Below, one piece after another: positions 1 through 7,772 of a stretch of DNA of 64,000 bases. The stretch is from Bacillus sp. FJAT-45350 (lineage in GTDB: Bacteria; Bacillota; Bacilli; Bacillales; NISU01): contig NZ_NISU01000003.1 of the NCBI RefSeq assembly GCF_002335805.1, forward strand, positions 257,698 through 321,697. The letters run 5' to 3'. The notes under the pieces were generated by a model, which had not been told where the DNA came from, searched no databases, and worked only from the letters and a program-made list of their open reading frames with translations. Both the position numbers and the translations under genes were made by a program. Each line of letters opens with the position of its first letter. Positions within the stretch are counted from its first letter, which is position 1.

Positions 1-1
1 C

Positions 2-205
2 TTTAGATGGAAACGACAAGGTAATAACATTGTTATCGAAACAAAGGGATGGGGCCACGGCGTTGGTATGAGCCAATACGGAGCAGATGGAATGGCAAAG
101 GAAGGCAAGACCTATGCCGACATTGTCAGCCATTACTACCAAGGAGTAGCAATCACTGAATTAGAACCATACGTAGCTAGTTTAACCGCGAATAACACAC
201 AATAG
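2..205 (+). CDS. spoIID: SpoIID C-terminal end (partial)
   Basis: The last 67 codons of a gene that begins outside the window. The translation contains [17 protein letters not shown], the C-terminal signature of SpoIID-type proteins, followed by [12 protein letters not shown] near the end. SpoIID is the lytic transglycosylase that cuts glycan strands during engulfment of the forespore and works with SpoIIM and SpoIIP in the mother cell; that role is family knowledge. The next gene is spoIIQ, the usual neighbour in Bacillus, which supports the call. The N-terminus and start cannot be seen here. Confidence 0.93.
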   Translation, partial: FRWKRQGNNIVIETKGWGHGVGMSQYGADGMAKEGKTYADIVSHYYQGVAITELEPYVASLTANNTQ

Positions 206-212
206 CTCTCAG

Positions 213-252
213 GACGTTATGTAGGTAAAATTCCTACAAGCGTCTTTTCTTT
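213..252 (+). terminator. Terminator after spoIID
   Basis: Stem with arms GACG..GTAGG and CCTAC..CGTC around a short loop, followed by TTTTCTTT. It separates spoIID from spoIIQ. Confidence 0.7.
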
Positions 253-270
253 ATTTGGACAAGATAGAAA

Positions 271-360
271 ATCGAATGGCGAATTTAGAATTGCAAATTT
301 AATAGTTAGGATTTTGAAATTGTTTAATTAGAAATTGGCAATTTGCAATTTGCAATTTTA
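271..360 (+). repeat. AT-rich word-repeat element, copy A
   Basis: Degenerate inverted repeat built from reiterated words such as AATTTAGAATTGCAAATT on the left and AATTTGCAATTTGCAATT on the right, with an interior ending AAATTGTTTAATT. The same words and interior occur in reverse orientation at 4657-4760 (GAATTTAGAATTGCAAATT and ATTGTTTAATT on the minus strand), so these are two copies of one dispersed element. Confidence 0.75.
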
Positions 361-430
361 TTTTTTTAAAATAGTGCATAAAAAAACAGGCTTTGTCGAA
401 AAATAATTAGTAAAAAACTTTTGTGAAAAT

Positions 431-459
431 GTATATATTTACTTGATTTTGATCAGAAT
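431..459 (+). promoter_or_regulatory. Sigma-F-like promoter of spoIIQ
   Basis: GTATA at 431-435, a 15-base spacer, then GATCAGAAT at 451-459. This fits the sigma-F pattern GYATA-N15-GGNNANANT with one mismatch in the -10 element. spoIIQ is a forespore gene in Bacillus, so the match is expected. Confidence 0.65.
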
Positions 460-480
460 GATTGCTGAGGTGATGATCAA

Positions 481-1320
481 ATGAGAGATGAAGAAAAAAA
501 CAAATCTTCAAAAACAGAAGAAAGCAAGTCTTTTAATGTACAACGATTTTTACGCAAGCGTTGGGCTTTACCAGCAGTTTATCTAGGGGCTGCAGCTATT
601 GTGTTAAGTGCATTCTTTGTAATGCAAGGTCAACAGGATGAAGGTGCATTACCGCCAGATGAAATGGGAGTAGAGCAAGAGACAAACGAACTTGTAGGCT
701 ATGACCAAGAAGCAATTCCTGTAACGAATCAAAATGAAGTTGTAAAAATGCCAGTAGTCGATGAAAATGAAGTTGAAGTTGTTGGATATTTCTATGATTA
801 TGAAGCGTCTCCAGAAGAACAGCAAGCTGCTCTTGTATATTACAATAATACTTATTACCAAAATAAAGGAATCGACCTAGCTAAAGAGAGCGGTGAAAGT
901 TTTGATGTTACTGCAGCATTAAGTGGTACAGTTGTTAAAGCAGAAAAAGATTCACTATTAGGTTACATCGTTCAAATTAATCATGATAATGGCGTTGTTA
1001 CTCACTATCAAAGTTTAGAGTCTATTGAGGTAGAAGAGGGAGCAACAGTTAAGCAAGGTGACCTATTAGGGCAAGCTGGACGTAATCTGTATAACAGTGA
1101 TGCAGGGGTACATTTACACTTTGCTATTCGTCATAACGGTGATGCTATTAATCCATTAGACTTCGTGAATCAATCAATTGAAACAATTGTAGAAGCTGGC
1201 CATAGTGTTGAAGAAAATGCTGTCAATGCGGAAGAAGATGAAGAAGTAGCCGAAGACGAAGATAAAGAAAAAGAAGATGAAGTAGACGAAGTAGAAGAGC
1301 AAGATAACGACGATAATTAA
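481..1320 (+). CDS. spoIIQ: SpoIIQ, forespore engulfment/channel protein (LytM fold)
   Basis: 279 residues with a cytoplasmic N-terminus, one membrane segment at about residues 28-50 and an extracytoplasmic LytM/M23 domain at about 120-230. The domain keeps HLHFA, but the first zinc-ligand position reads NKGIDLA, with Asn where active M23 enzymes have His. SpoIIQ in Bacillus is a degenerate peptidase-like partner of SpoIIIAH that forms the mother-cell to forespore channel. The C-terminus is a long Glu/Asp tail of about 40 residues. The ATG is preceded by GAGGTGAT at six bases, and a sigma-F-like promoter lies just upstream. Position after spoIID agrees with Bacillus gene order. Confidence 0.93.
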   Translation: MRDEEKNKSSKTEESKSFNVQRFLRKRWALPAVYLGAAAIVLSAFFVMQGQQDEGALPPDEMGVEQETNELVGYDQEAIPVTNQNEVVKMPVVDENEVEVVGYFYDYEASPEEQQAALVYYNNTYYQNKGIDLAKESGESFDVTAALSGTVVKAEKDSLLGYIVQINHDNGVVTHYQSLESIEVEEGATVKQGDLLGQAGRNLYNSDAGVHLHFAIRHNGDAINPLDFVNQSIETIVEAGHSVEENAVNAEEDEEVAEDEDKEKEDEVDEVEEQDNDDN

Positions 1321-1330
1321 TGCAAAAATG

Positions 1331-1393
1331 AGGTTGACTCAAGGTAACTAGTTTCTAAAAGAAATTAGGATAAGCCTGGGTCAACTTTTTTTT
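1331..1393 (+). terminator. Terminator after spoIIQ
   Basis: Nested stem: outer arms GGTTGACTC and GGGTCAACT, inner arms TTTCT and AGAAA, followed by a run of eight T. Confidence 0.85.
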
Positions 1394-1802
1394 ATTTTGC
1401 GAAATACATATAAATAGGATAAAAAAATTTAGTAGGGACTAAAAGGGAAAAACGCTTATATCCCAAGGGAAATGAGCTAGTTTTCACGAGTTGTTAAAAA
1501 AATAATTTATAAAATTTCAAAAAAAGTGTTGACTAACTATCTGAAAATTTGGAATAATGTGTGTTATAACATAGCATTATAGCCGAAACAGGCAGTAACA
1601 GATTAAGAAAAATAAATTAGAATTTTATGGAATACTATCGAGTGACGCTTAGTATAAATAAATAGGGCATGTATCACAGGGGCAGGTAATAGAACTAGAA
1701 GAATATCTACCCTATTTAATTTAGTCAAAATGATAGCGTTTTCAAAAGGCTGAGTCTGTAGTCAGTCTTTAGTCGGTTACTATGTTTAAGGGGGAAAGTT
1801 AA
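1394..1802 (+). promoter_or_regulatory. Leader and promoter region of the actP operon
   Basis: No gene is seen here. A promoter-like pair TTGACT (1529-1534) and AATAAT (1553-1558) has an 18-base spacer. It would give a leader of about 240 bases that contains a long pairing between AATAGGG (near 1663) and CCCTATT (near 1710) and a cre-like box at 1731-1744. No known riboswitch class was recognised. Confidence 0.5.
1731..1744 (+). promoter_or_regulatory. CcpA cre-like site 1
   Basis: TGATAGCGTTTTCA matches the catabolite-response consensus TGNAANCGNTNNCA with one mismatch. It lies about 60 bases before the small membrane gene that heads the acetate-permease operon. Carbon-catabolite control is inferred. 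Confidence 0.55.
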
Positions 1803-1979
1803 ATGATTTATGTCTTTTTACTCATAACGGTGCTCAGCTTAGTAATTACTTTTTGGAAAAAGAAACCGATTGCTCTAACCGCTCCGTTTGTCCTAATGGG
1901 TGTTTATATGATAGTTCAAATCGCAATGGTGCCTTTACCATTTTTTGAAACAGTAAAATTTATTTTTAGTTTAAGGTGA
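1803..1979 (+). CDS. Small two-segment membrane protein
   Basis: A 58-codon frame from ATG with a strong site AAGGGGGAAAG just upstream. It encodes two hydrophobic stretches, about residues 2-18 and 26-50, joined by WKKKP, so it should be a small integral membrane hairpin. Its TGA lies within the ribosome site of the next gene, so the two are likely translated together. No family was recognised. Position at the head of an acetate-permease operon suggests an accessory role, but there is no direct evidence of function. Confidence 0.7.
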   Translation: MIYVFLLITVLSLVITFWKKKPIALTAPFVLMGVYMIVQIAMVPLPFFETVKFIFSLR

Positions 1980-1984
1980 TAAAG

Positions 1985-2263
1985 ATGGCAAATGGAAAAG
2001 TAATTTCACAAGTCTATGAAACTGAACAGGTATGTAGCAAGTGTGATAGTGAAGATATTATCGTGATGAAAAAGTGGAGGTACTTCTTCTTACTTTCAAC
2101 ATTGCCGATGATAGTAGCAATTGTCGCTAGTATCTGGGTTCATCCAATCTTTTTAACAATGCTAGTTATTATCTACTTTATTAATAATCGAGCTGCAAAC
2201 AAGAAGACACCAATGACAGTATGCCGAACGTGCAAACAAGTTTCCTTTGGTAAGAAAGAGTGA
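1985..2263 (+). CDS. Zinc-ribbon membrane protein, function unknown
   Basis: 92 residues with CSKC near residues 17-20 and CRTC near 80-83, a split four-cysteine zinc ribbon, and two membrane segments between them (about 32-53 and 55-68). Both cysteine pairs would lie on the same side of the membrane, probably in the cytoplasm. The ATG at 1985 is preferred over GTG at 1976 because TTAAGGTGAT sits at the right distance before it and overlaps the upstream GTG. The gene is tightly linked to the small membrane gene before it and lies upstream of the DUF485/symporter pair. A metal-binding regulatory or assembly role is possible but not shown. Confidence 0.75.
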   Translation: MANGKVISQVYETEQVCSKCDSEDIIVMKKWRYFFLLSTLPMIVAIVASIWVHPIFLTMLVIIYFINNRAANKKTPMTVCRTCKQVSFGKKE

Positions 2264-2273
2264 TGTGAAACGA

Positions 2274-2310
2274 TTTGATAGGTAAGCAATCTGTACTAAA
2301 ACCTATCAAA
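2274..2310 (+). other. Stem-loop between zinc-ribbon gene and DUF485 gene
   Basis: Perfect arms TTTGATAGGT (2274-2283) and ACCTATCAAA (2301-2310) around a 17-base loop. No T run follows directly; a cre-like site starts two bases downstream. It could attenuate or process the operon transcript. Confidence 0.6.
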
Positions 2311-2311
2311 A

Positions 2312-2325
2312 TGAAAGCGATTACA
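2312..2325 (+). promoter_or_regulatory. CcpA cre-like site 2
   Basis: TGAAAGCGATTACA matches TGNAANCGNTNNCA at every fixed position. It lies about 70 bases before the DUF485/actP pair, so CcpA may control the permease separately from the upstream genes. Confidence 0.65.
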
Positions 2326-2395
2326 TTTTTATTAAATAGAGGGGGGATAAATTCGTAAGTTTGTAAGGTTTTTAAATAATTAGGAGGTGAAAGAC

Positions 2396-2698
2396 ATGAA
2401 GAAAATCGATAAGTCAGTTGCAGACGCGTATTTCAAAGCGCGTACAACACTCGTCATTATTTGTCTAATTATTGGAGCTTCAACTTCTTTTGGGGTAGTA
2501 GCATTTGCTGAAGCATTCTCAACATTTACTATTATGGGTATGCCAGCTCATTACTATATGGGTGCTCAAGGAGCGGTATTATCATTTGTTATTCTACTAT
2601 TTGCTAATGCAGTTATTAGTGACAAGATTGATAAGAAATATGGTATCGATGAGTCTATTAATGAAAGCACAAGTGCAGGTAAAGCACTAGACCACTAA
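2396..2698 (+). CDS. DUF485 membrane protein, partner of ActP
   Basis: 100 residues with two membrane segments (about 22-44 and 55-80) and a charged C-terminus, the size and layout of DUF485 proteins (YwcB in B. subtilis, YjcH in E. coli). Members almost always sit directly before an acetate/glyoxylate sodium symporter, as here, and are thought to assist it. The ATG at 2396 is chosen over an in-frame GTG at 2387 because the GTG is part of the site TAGGAGGTG, which is correctly spaced for the ATG. Confidence 0.85.
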   Translation: MKKIDKSVADAYFKARTTLVIICLIIGASTSFGVVAFAEAFSTFTIMGMPAHYYMGAQGAVLSFVILLFANAVISDKIDKKYGIDESINESTSAGKALDH

Positions 2699-2744
2699 AA
2701 TCAAAGTAAGGACTTACATTATGAAGAATTTAACAGGGAAAAAG

Positions 2745-2773
2745 GGCTCACATTGATGGTTCAAACGTGAGCC
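2745..2773 (+). other. Stem-loop between DUF485 gene and actP
   Basis: Arms GGCTCAC and GTGAGCC with a 15-base loop and no T tract. It may be a partial attenuator or an mRNA processing/stability element in the operon. Confidence 0.5.
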
Positions 2774-2851
2774 TAAGAAAAACATTGCGAATTTATTTTA
2801 CTATATTCAATTGAGAAAAGACAGAATGTATACATTTAAGGGGGGAATATT

Positions 2852-4507
2852 GTGGATCAACAATCTTTGGTTTCCATTATAATGATTTTGGCAACATTTG
2901 GACTTTATATCGGTATTTCTGTATATAACCGAGCAAAAGCAACGTCTGATTTCTACGTAGCAAGCCGTGGGGTACCGCCATTTTGGAACGGTATGGCCAT
3001 CGGTGGTGACTGGATGAGTGCCGCTTCCTTTATCGGTATGGCCGGTACGGTAATGATTCTTGGTTATGATGGTCTTGCTTATATCATGGGTTGGACTGGT
3101 GGTTACTTACTATTAACATTCTTATTAGCTCCACAGTTACGTAAGTATGGACGTTACACAGTGCCAGAATTCATTGGAGATAAATTCGACAGTAATGCTG
3201 CTCGTTTAATTGCTGCGATTGCAACAATTATTATCTCGTTCGTATACATTATTGGTCAGCTTTCAGGTTCTGGGGTTGTTATCGGACGTATCTTAAGTAT
3301 TGATTCAATGTACGGTACAATGATTGGGGTAGTTATCATTGCCATCTATGCAACTCTTGGTGGTATGAAGGGGATTACTTGGACTCAGGTAGCTCAGTAC
3401 ATCATCCTTATCATTGCATACATTATTCCAATTGTTGTTATGTCACTACAAGTTACAGGAAACCCATTACCTTGGTTAACGTATGGTAATGTAATTACAC
3501 AATTAGGTGAACTTGATAAAGAGTTAGGTATTACGGAAATTCTACAACCATTTGCTGCAAGTGATAAATCTCAATTTATTGCATTAATGTTCACGCTTAT
3601 GGTTGGTACGGCAGCACTTCCACACGTAATCGTACGTTTCTTTACAGTATCAACAATGAAAGCAGCTCGTTGGAGTGGTGCTTGGGCGCTAGTATTTATC
3701 GCTTTACTATACTTATCAGCACCTGCATATGCAGCGTTCTCTCGTTTCATTCTTATGACTCAAGTTGCTGGTAACCCGATTGATAGTCTTCCTGCATGGA
3801 CGCAAAGCTGGGTTGACACAGGTCGCTTACAAGTAGCTGACCAAAATGGAGATGGAATCCTTCAGTGGACAGAAATCGTTATCAGTAATGATATCGTTGT
3901 AATGGCAACACCGGAAATTGCAAACCTTGGGATGTTCGTTATCGGTTTAGTTGCAGCTGGTGCAATGGCAGCGGCACTTTCTACAGCCGGTGGTTTATTA
4001 ATCACAATTTCATCTTCATTCGCACATGATATTTACTATCGTTTAGTAAATCCACAAGCGAGCGACAAGAAGCGTTTAGCAGCTGGTCGTTGGGCAATCG
4101 TTCTTGCTACAGTAGTAGCTGGTATTACAGCTCTTGACCCACCTGGGGTTATTACGCAAATCGTTGCTTGGGCATTCGCATTAGCGGGTGGTACGTTCTT
4201 CCCAGTATTACTTTTAGGAGTATGGTGGAAGCGTATGAACAAGCAAGGGGCAATCGCAGGGATGTTAGTAGGTTTAAGTTCTGCATTACTTTACATCTTA
4301 CTTGCACGTCAAGGCATTACGATTGCAGGAATTCAAGATACTGGAGCTGGTATAATCGCTGTACCACTTAACTTCATTGCTTGTATCGTAGTAGCAAGTT
4401 TGACAGCAGCTCCAACGCAAAAACAAATGGAAGAAACAGAAGACTTGAAATATCCAGAGCAAATGACGTACAAAGATGGCGAAGTTTGGATGGATGAAGG
4501 TAAATAA
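2852..4507 (+). CDS. actP: Sodium:solute symporter, acetate permease ActP type
   Basis: 551 residues of almost continuous hydrophobic segments, about 13 membrane helices, in the SSS family. Sequence such as SRGVPPFWNGMAIGGDWMSA near residue 40 and SAASFIGMAG are typical of the ActP/YwcA group that imports acetate, and often propionate or pyruvate, with Na+. Length is normal for the family. The start is GTG at 2852 after a G-rich site. The preceding DUF485 gene is the standard partner, and the following DUF294 and exonuclease genes accompany actP in many bacteria. Exact substrate is inferred from family and context. Confidence 0.88.
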   Translation: MDQQSLVSIIMILATFGLYIGISVYNRAKATSDFYVASRGVPPFWNGMAIGGDWMSAASFIGMAGTVMILGYDGLAYIMGWTGGYLLLTFLLAPQLRKYGRYTVPEFIGDKFDSNAARLIAAIATIIISFVYIIGQLSGSGVVIGRILSIDSMYGTMIGVVIIAIYATLGGMKGITWTQVAQYIILIIAYIIPIVVMSLQVTGNPLPWLTYGNVITQLGELDKELGITEILQPFAASDKSQFIALMFTLMVGTAALPHVIVRFFTVSTMKAARWSGAWALVFIALLYLSAPAYAAFSRFILMTQVAGNPIDSLPAWTQSWVDTGRLQVADQNGDGILQWTEIVISNDIVVMATPEIANLGMFVIGLVAAGAMAAALSTAGGLLITISSSFAHDIYYRLVNPQASDKKRLAAGRWAIVLATVVAGITALDPPGVITQIVAWAFALAGGTFFPVLLLGVWWKRMNKQGAIAGMLVGLSSALLYILLARQGITIAGIQDTGAGIIAVPLNFIACIVVASLTAAPTQKQMEETEDLKYPEQMTYKDGEVWMDEGK

Positions 4508-4528
4508 AAACATTATAAATGATGTACA

Positions 4529-4570
4529 AAGGACTTCTGCTTACCCTTTTGGGTGGCAGAAGCCTTTGTT
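4529..4570 (+). terminator. Terminator after actP
   Basis: Arms GGACTTCTGCTTACCC and GGGTGGCAGAAGCC with loop TTTT and a following TTTGTT. Confidence 0.8.
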
Positions 4571-4656
4571 ATATCGTGAGAAGGTTTATAAACTATGTAC
4601 TTAAAAAATACATAATTATTATCTAGTGGAAAATTATACCTTATGATAAATTAGAA

Positions 4657-4760
4657 GAGCGAATGGCAAATTCCAAATTTCAAATTGCGAATTAAGAGAT
4701 GAATTAAACAATCTTTAAAGGTTTTAATTTGCAATTCTAAATTCGCAATTCTAAATTAGA
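4657..4760 (-). repeat. AT-rich word-repeat element, copy B
   Basis: Read on the minus strand, this repeats copy A at 271-360, with GAATTTAGAATTGCAAATT, an interior including ATTGTTTAATT, and outer words like GCGAATGGCAAATT. Copies A and B are in opposite orientations. The element ends just before the ribosome site of the DUF294 gene. Confidence 0.75.
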
Positions 4761-4786
4761 ATTAATAGATGGCGAGGTATGTATGG

Positions 4787-6718
4787 ATGAGATACCAAGA
4801 AAATCAGGAATTATACGAGGAAATTAAACAACACCCTTTATTCAAAGGAGTTACTGAACAACAATTTGAACAACTGATGGAAAAATGCACCCTTAAGGCC
4901 TACGGGAAAGGCGATAAAGTACTCTATTCGAAAACTCCGAGAGAAGGATTACTACTAATTTTAACTGGGATGGCTGAGGTTTTTGTAGATAGTGAAGAGG
5001 CACATCTTTCAAAGGAAGTACTAGAAGTATTAGAGACAGGAGATATGATCGGATTTTCTTCTTTAGCTCATTTTCTAGGGGAGCCGGATGATCATGTCAG
5101 AAAGTATACAGTAGAAGTTCGCGCAGTAGAAGATTCAGTTTGTTTACAAATTCCTTACTCTGTACTAGAAGCCAGGTGGGATGAAGAAGAAGTACGTGAT
5201 TATGTGTTACGTCAAGTATCTATACGATTACGAGATATATACGCTTCACTTGCTGAACAAGTACAACTAGCAAGTGAATTCGGTGAAAGTGAACCATTTA
5301 TTCGTAGAATTCAAGATTTGATGAATGAACCGATTCTATCTAGTAAAAAGACAGAACAAATCCAAGAAGTCGCTCAAAAAATGGTCAACCACTCTACTAG
5401 CTCAATAATAGTCATAGATGAGAATGAAAAAATTGTAGGGATTATTACTGAAAATGATTTAGTAGAAAGAGTAATTTTAAATCCTAACAGTGCAAGGTTA
5501 ACTGCAGAGGATGTCATGACGCCAGATCCATACACAATCACTAGGGATGCTTACTACTATGAGGCCATGTCTAGCTTTTTAATGAATGGTGTTAAGCATT
5601 TACCAGTTGTTGAAAATGGAATTGCAATTGGTATGGTTACCCACTCTGATTTATTACGTAAGAAGAACCGTGGCACAATGGAAATTTTACAAAAAATAGA
5701 GGAATCGACACTCGATAATTTACCTTCTGTGAAAAAAGCGATATATGATGTGTTATCAAACTTAATAAATGATGGAATACCGACAATTCATACATTAGAA
5801 ATTATTACGAAGCTATATGACCGTTTAGTGAGGCATTGTGTCGAGCTCGCTGTCGCGACATTAAAAGAGCAAGGAAAAGGAGAGCCACCTGTGAAATATG
5901 GTTGGTTCCAAATGGGTAGTGGAGGAAGAGGAGAGCAGTTTCTATTAACAGATCAGGATCATTTTCTAGTTTATGAGAATCCACAAGAGGAGCAAGCAGA
6001 AGAAGTGAAGGCGTACTTTGATGCCCTGGGGAAAGAGATAGTTCATCATCTCCACACAGCAGGGTATAAGCTTTGTGACGGAAAAATGATGGCAAGTGAA
6101 GAACAATGGCAGGGCTCTCTGGACCGCTGGCGTGACCGTTTACGTGGCTGGGGATTAAGGGCAACAAATGATAACGTCTTACTAGGCCATAACTTCCTGT
6201 CTTATCGTTTCTTATACGGTGACGATACCCTTCATGACCATTTTGTAAAAATGATAAAAGAGCAGCTTGGGAAATCACGTATATTCCTATACCGGATGGC
6301 AGAACAAGAGAAGACGAGTCAGGTTCCTAATTTAGATCATCCGATTCGCGCGCTCTTTAGATTAAAAAGAGATTCAATTGATATTAAGAAGCATGCTCTA
6401 TTCCCACTTCATCATTGTTTGCAAATTTTAACTGCTCACCATGGTGTGGTAGAAGGAACTCCTTTGCAACGTATAGATGCATTACTGAAAATAAATGTCT
6501 TTGCAGAGGATTTTGCTGATGAGCTTCGTTTTGCTTATGAAGTCGTTCTAAAGCTACGGGTTGACCAGTCGTGGAATCGTTATAAGCGAGGAGAAAAGAA
6601 TTCAAGTGAAATTAAATTCACTCATCTTCGTTCACGAGACAAAGAAGAATTAATGATCGTCTTAAAAACAATCCGCTCACTACAAAACCAAACATTAGGG
6701 GCATTTGGGATGATGTAG
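4787..6718 (+). CDS. cNMP-binding/CBS/DUF294 nucleotidyltransferase signalling protein
   Basis: 643 residues. Domains in order are a cyclic-nucleotide-binding fold (about 10-125), a CBS pair (about 165-285, with HSTSSIIVIDENEKIVGIIT and GVKHLPVVENG), a DUF294 nucleotidyltransferase domain with GSGGRGEQFLLTDQDH, and the DUF294 C-terminal domain. This architecture is typical of proteins encoded next to acetate permeases and exonucleases; a role in adjusting acetate use to nucleotide levels is inferred. An ATG at 4769 is in frame but has no ribosome site and touches the AT-rich repeat. ATG 4787 has GAGGT eight bases upstream and is preferred. Confidence 0.85.
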   Translation: MRYQENQELYEEIKQHPLFKGVTEQQFEQLMEKCTLKAYGKGDKVLYSKTPREGLLLILTGMAEVFVDSEEAHLSKEVLEVLETGDMIGFSSLAHFLGEPDDHVRKYTVEVRAVEDSVCLQIPYSVLEARWDEEEVRDYVLRQVSIRLRDIYASLAEQVQLASEFGESEPFIRRIQDLMNEPILSSKKTEQIQEVAQKMVNHSTSSIIVIDENEKIVGIITENDLVERVILNPNSARLTAEDVMTPDPYTITRDAYYYEAMSSFLMNGVKHLPVVENGIAIGMVTHSDLLRKKNRGTMEILQKIEESTLDNLPSVKKAIYDVLSNLINDGIPTIHTLEIITKLYDRLVRHCVELAVATLKEQGKGEPPVKYGWFQMGSGGRGEQFLLTDQDHFLVYENPQEEQAEEVKAYFDALGKEIVHHLHTAGYKLCDGKMMASEEQWQGSLDRWRDRLRGWGLRATNDNVLLGHNFLSYRFLYGDDTLHDHFVKMIKEQLGKSRIFLYRMAEQEKTSQVPNLDHPIRALFRLKRDSIDIKKHALFPLHHCLQILTAHHGVVEGTPLQRIDALLKINVFAEDFADELRFAYEVVLKLRVDQSWNRYKRGEKNSSEIKFTHLRSRDKEELMIVLKTIRSLQNQTLGAFGMM

Positions 6719-6739
6719 GTAGTATATGAGGTAAATGTT

Positions 6740-6766
6740 CCAAAAGGTTGTTTTTAAACCTTTTGG
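6740..6766 (+). terminator. Probable terminator after DUF294 gene
   Basis: Perfect arms CCAAAAGGTT and AACCTTTTGG around a seven-base loop. A GC-rich GGGGCGC precedes the TTTT, so the U tract is displaced and termination may be weak. Confidence 0.55.
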
Positions 6767-6874
6767 GGCGCTACTTTTGAGATAGCTTCTTCTAAAATAA
6801 ATTTTTCAAGTTTACTAAACTGCTAGTTGGTAAATAGTAGTTTAACCAATTTTTAGAAAATTCTAACTAAAGTA

Positions 6875-6903
6875 CTGACAAATGACCTTAACTAGTATAG
6901 AAT
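6875..6903 (+). promoter_or_regulatory. Sigma-A-like promoter before exonuclease gene
   Basis: CTGACA (6875-6880) and TAGAAT (6898-6903) with a 17-base spacer. The remaining gap from 6719 to 7034 holds the preceding hairpin and a cre-like site and no other recognisable element. Confidence 0.5.
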
Positions 6904-6963
6904 GGGAATTATTAGGTCTGTTTTATAACAATAGTAGTGAAGGTTATTTGATTTAGACAAAAA

Positions 6964-6977
6964 TGTAAACGTTCTCA
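6964..6977 (+). promoter_or_regulatory. CcpA cre-like site 3
   Basis: TGTAAACGTTCTCA matches TGNAANCGNTNNCA exactly. It is about 60 bases downstream of the promoter-like pair and 58 bases before the exonuclease start, a position that would act as a roadblock. Confidence 0.65.
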
Positions 6978-7034
6978 TTTAAAACTTATTGAACGCTCGA
7001 TTGTGAGAATAGTTACGAACAAGGGGAGAGTTTT

Positions 7035-7706
7035 ATGATGATGTTCTGGAAAAAGAAGCAATTGCATTATCAGCTTGATCATCAACCGCCGTTAGACACT
7101 CGACTCCGTGATTTATCTTTTACCGTATTTGATACAGAAACAACTGGATTTGCTGTTGGAGCAAAAGACCGAATGATTGAGATAGGAGCCGTACATGTGG
7201 AAGGGCTACGTGTAACGGACCATACGTTTCAAACCTATGTAAATCCACACAGGGAGATCCCTGATAATATAACGAAGCTAACAGGTATTCACCAGCATCA
7301 AGTAGATGATGCACCATCTTCACTAGAAGCGATCGAAAACTTTTTTCAGTTTATTGAGGACTCACAAAGTGCTGGGTGGGTAGGTCATTATTTAAGTTTT
7401 GATGTAATGGTGCTAAAGAAGGAATTACAGCGAGAAAAATATACGTTTGAACAACCACTCTATATCGATACGCTAGATTTAATAGGCTATTTAAACCCGT
7501 CTTGGGATATGAGAGATTTAGAGAATTACGCCCGCACATTTGGAACAGGAATCTTCCAACGCCACAGCGCCTTAGGTGATGCACTAACAACGGCGCATCT
7601 CTATGTAGAGTTACTAAGATTAATAGAAGATAGAGGAAAGAAAACTCTAGCAGATCTAATCCAAGTAACCGACATCAACAACAAAAACCGCGTCCTGCAA
7701 TTTTAA
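7035..7706 (+). CDS. DnaQ-like 3'-5' exonuclease (DEDDh)
   Basis: 223 residues. Exonuclease motifs are visible: FDTETTGF (ExoI, Asp and Glu) near residue 32, a middle motif GHYLSFDVMVLKKEL (ExoII) and HSALGDALTTAHLY (ExoIII, His and Asp), all catalytic residues present. It is the stand-alone DNA polymerase III epsilon-like type, without a BRCT or helicase domain. Such a gene beside actP and DUF294 genes is a recurrent neighbourhood. The first ATG of three in tandem is used; AAGGGGAGAG lies just upstream. The physiological nucleic-acid substrate is not evident. Confidence 0.85.
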   Translation: MMMFWKKKQLHYQLDHQPPLDTRLRDLSFTVFDTETTGFAVGAKDRMIEIGAVHVEGLRVTDHTFQTYVNPHREIPDNITKLTGIHQHQVDDAPSSLEAIENFFQFIEDSQSAGWVGHYLSFDVMVLKKELQREKYTFEQPLYIDTLDLIGYLNPSWDMRDLENYARTFGTGIFQRHSALGDALTTAHLYVELLRLIEDRGKKTLADLIQVTDINNKNRVLQF

Positions 7707-7715
7707 TATACTAAC

Positions 7716-7747
7716 AAATCGCATTGTCAAAGACAGTGCGATTTTTT
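7716..7747 (+). terminator. Terminator after exonuclease gene
   Basis: Arms AAATCGCATTGTC and GACAGTGCGATTT with loop AAA and a T run. Confidence 0.88.
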
Positions 7748-7772
7748 GCTGTACCTCAAAAAATAGATTTTT

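Noticed and set aside
1661..1719. Known riboswitch in the leader before the acetate operon
   Set aside because: Stem AATAGGG/CCCTATT is present but no conserved core of a known class was recognised.
5805..6278. Minus-strand 157-codon frame inside the DUF294 gene
   Set aside because: It is antisense to a well-supported domain and has no independent support.
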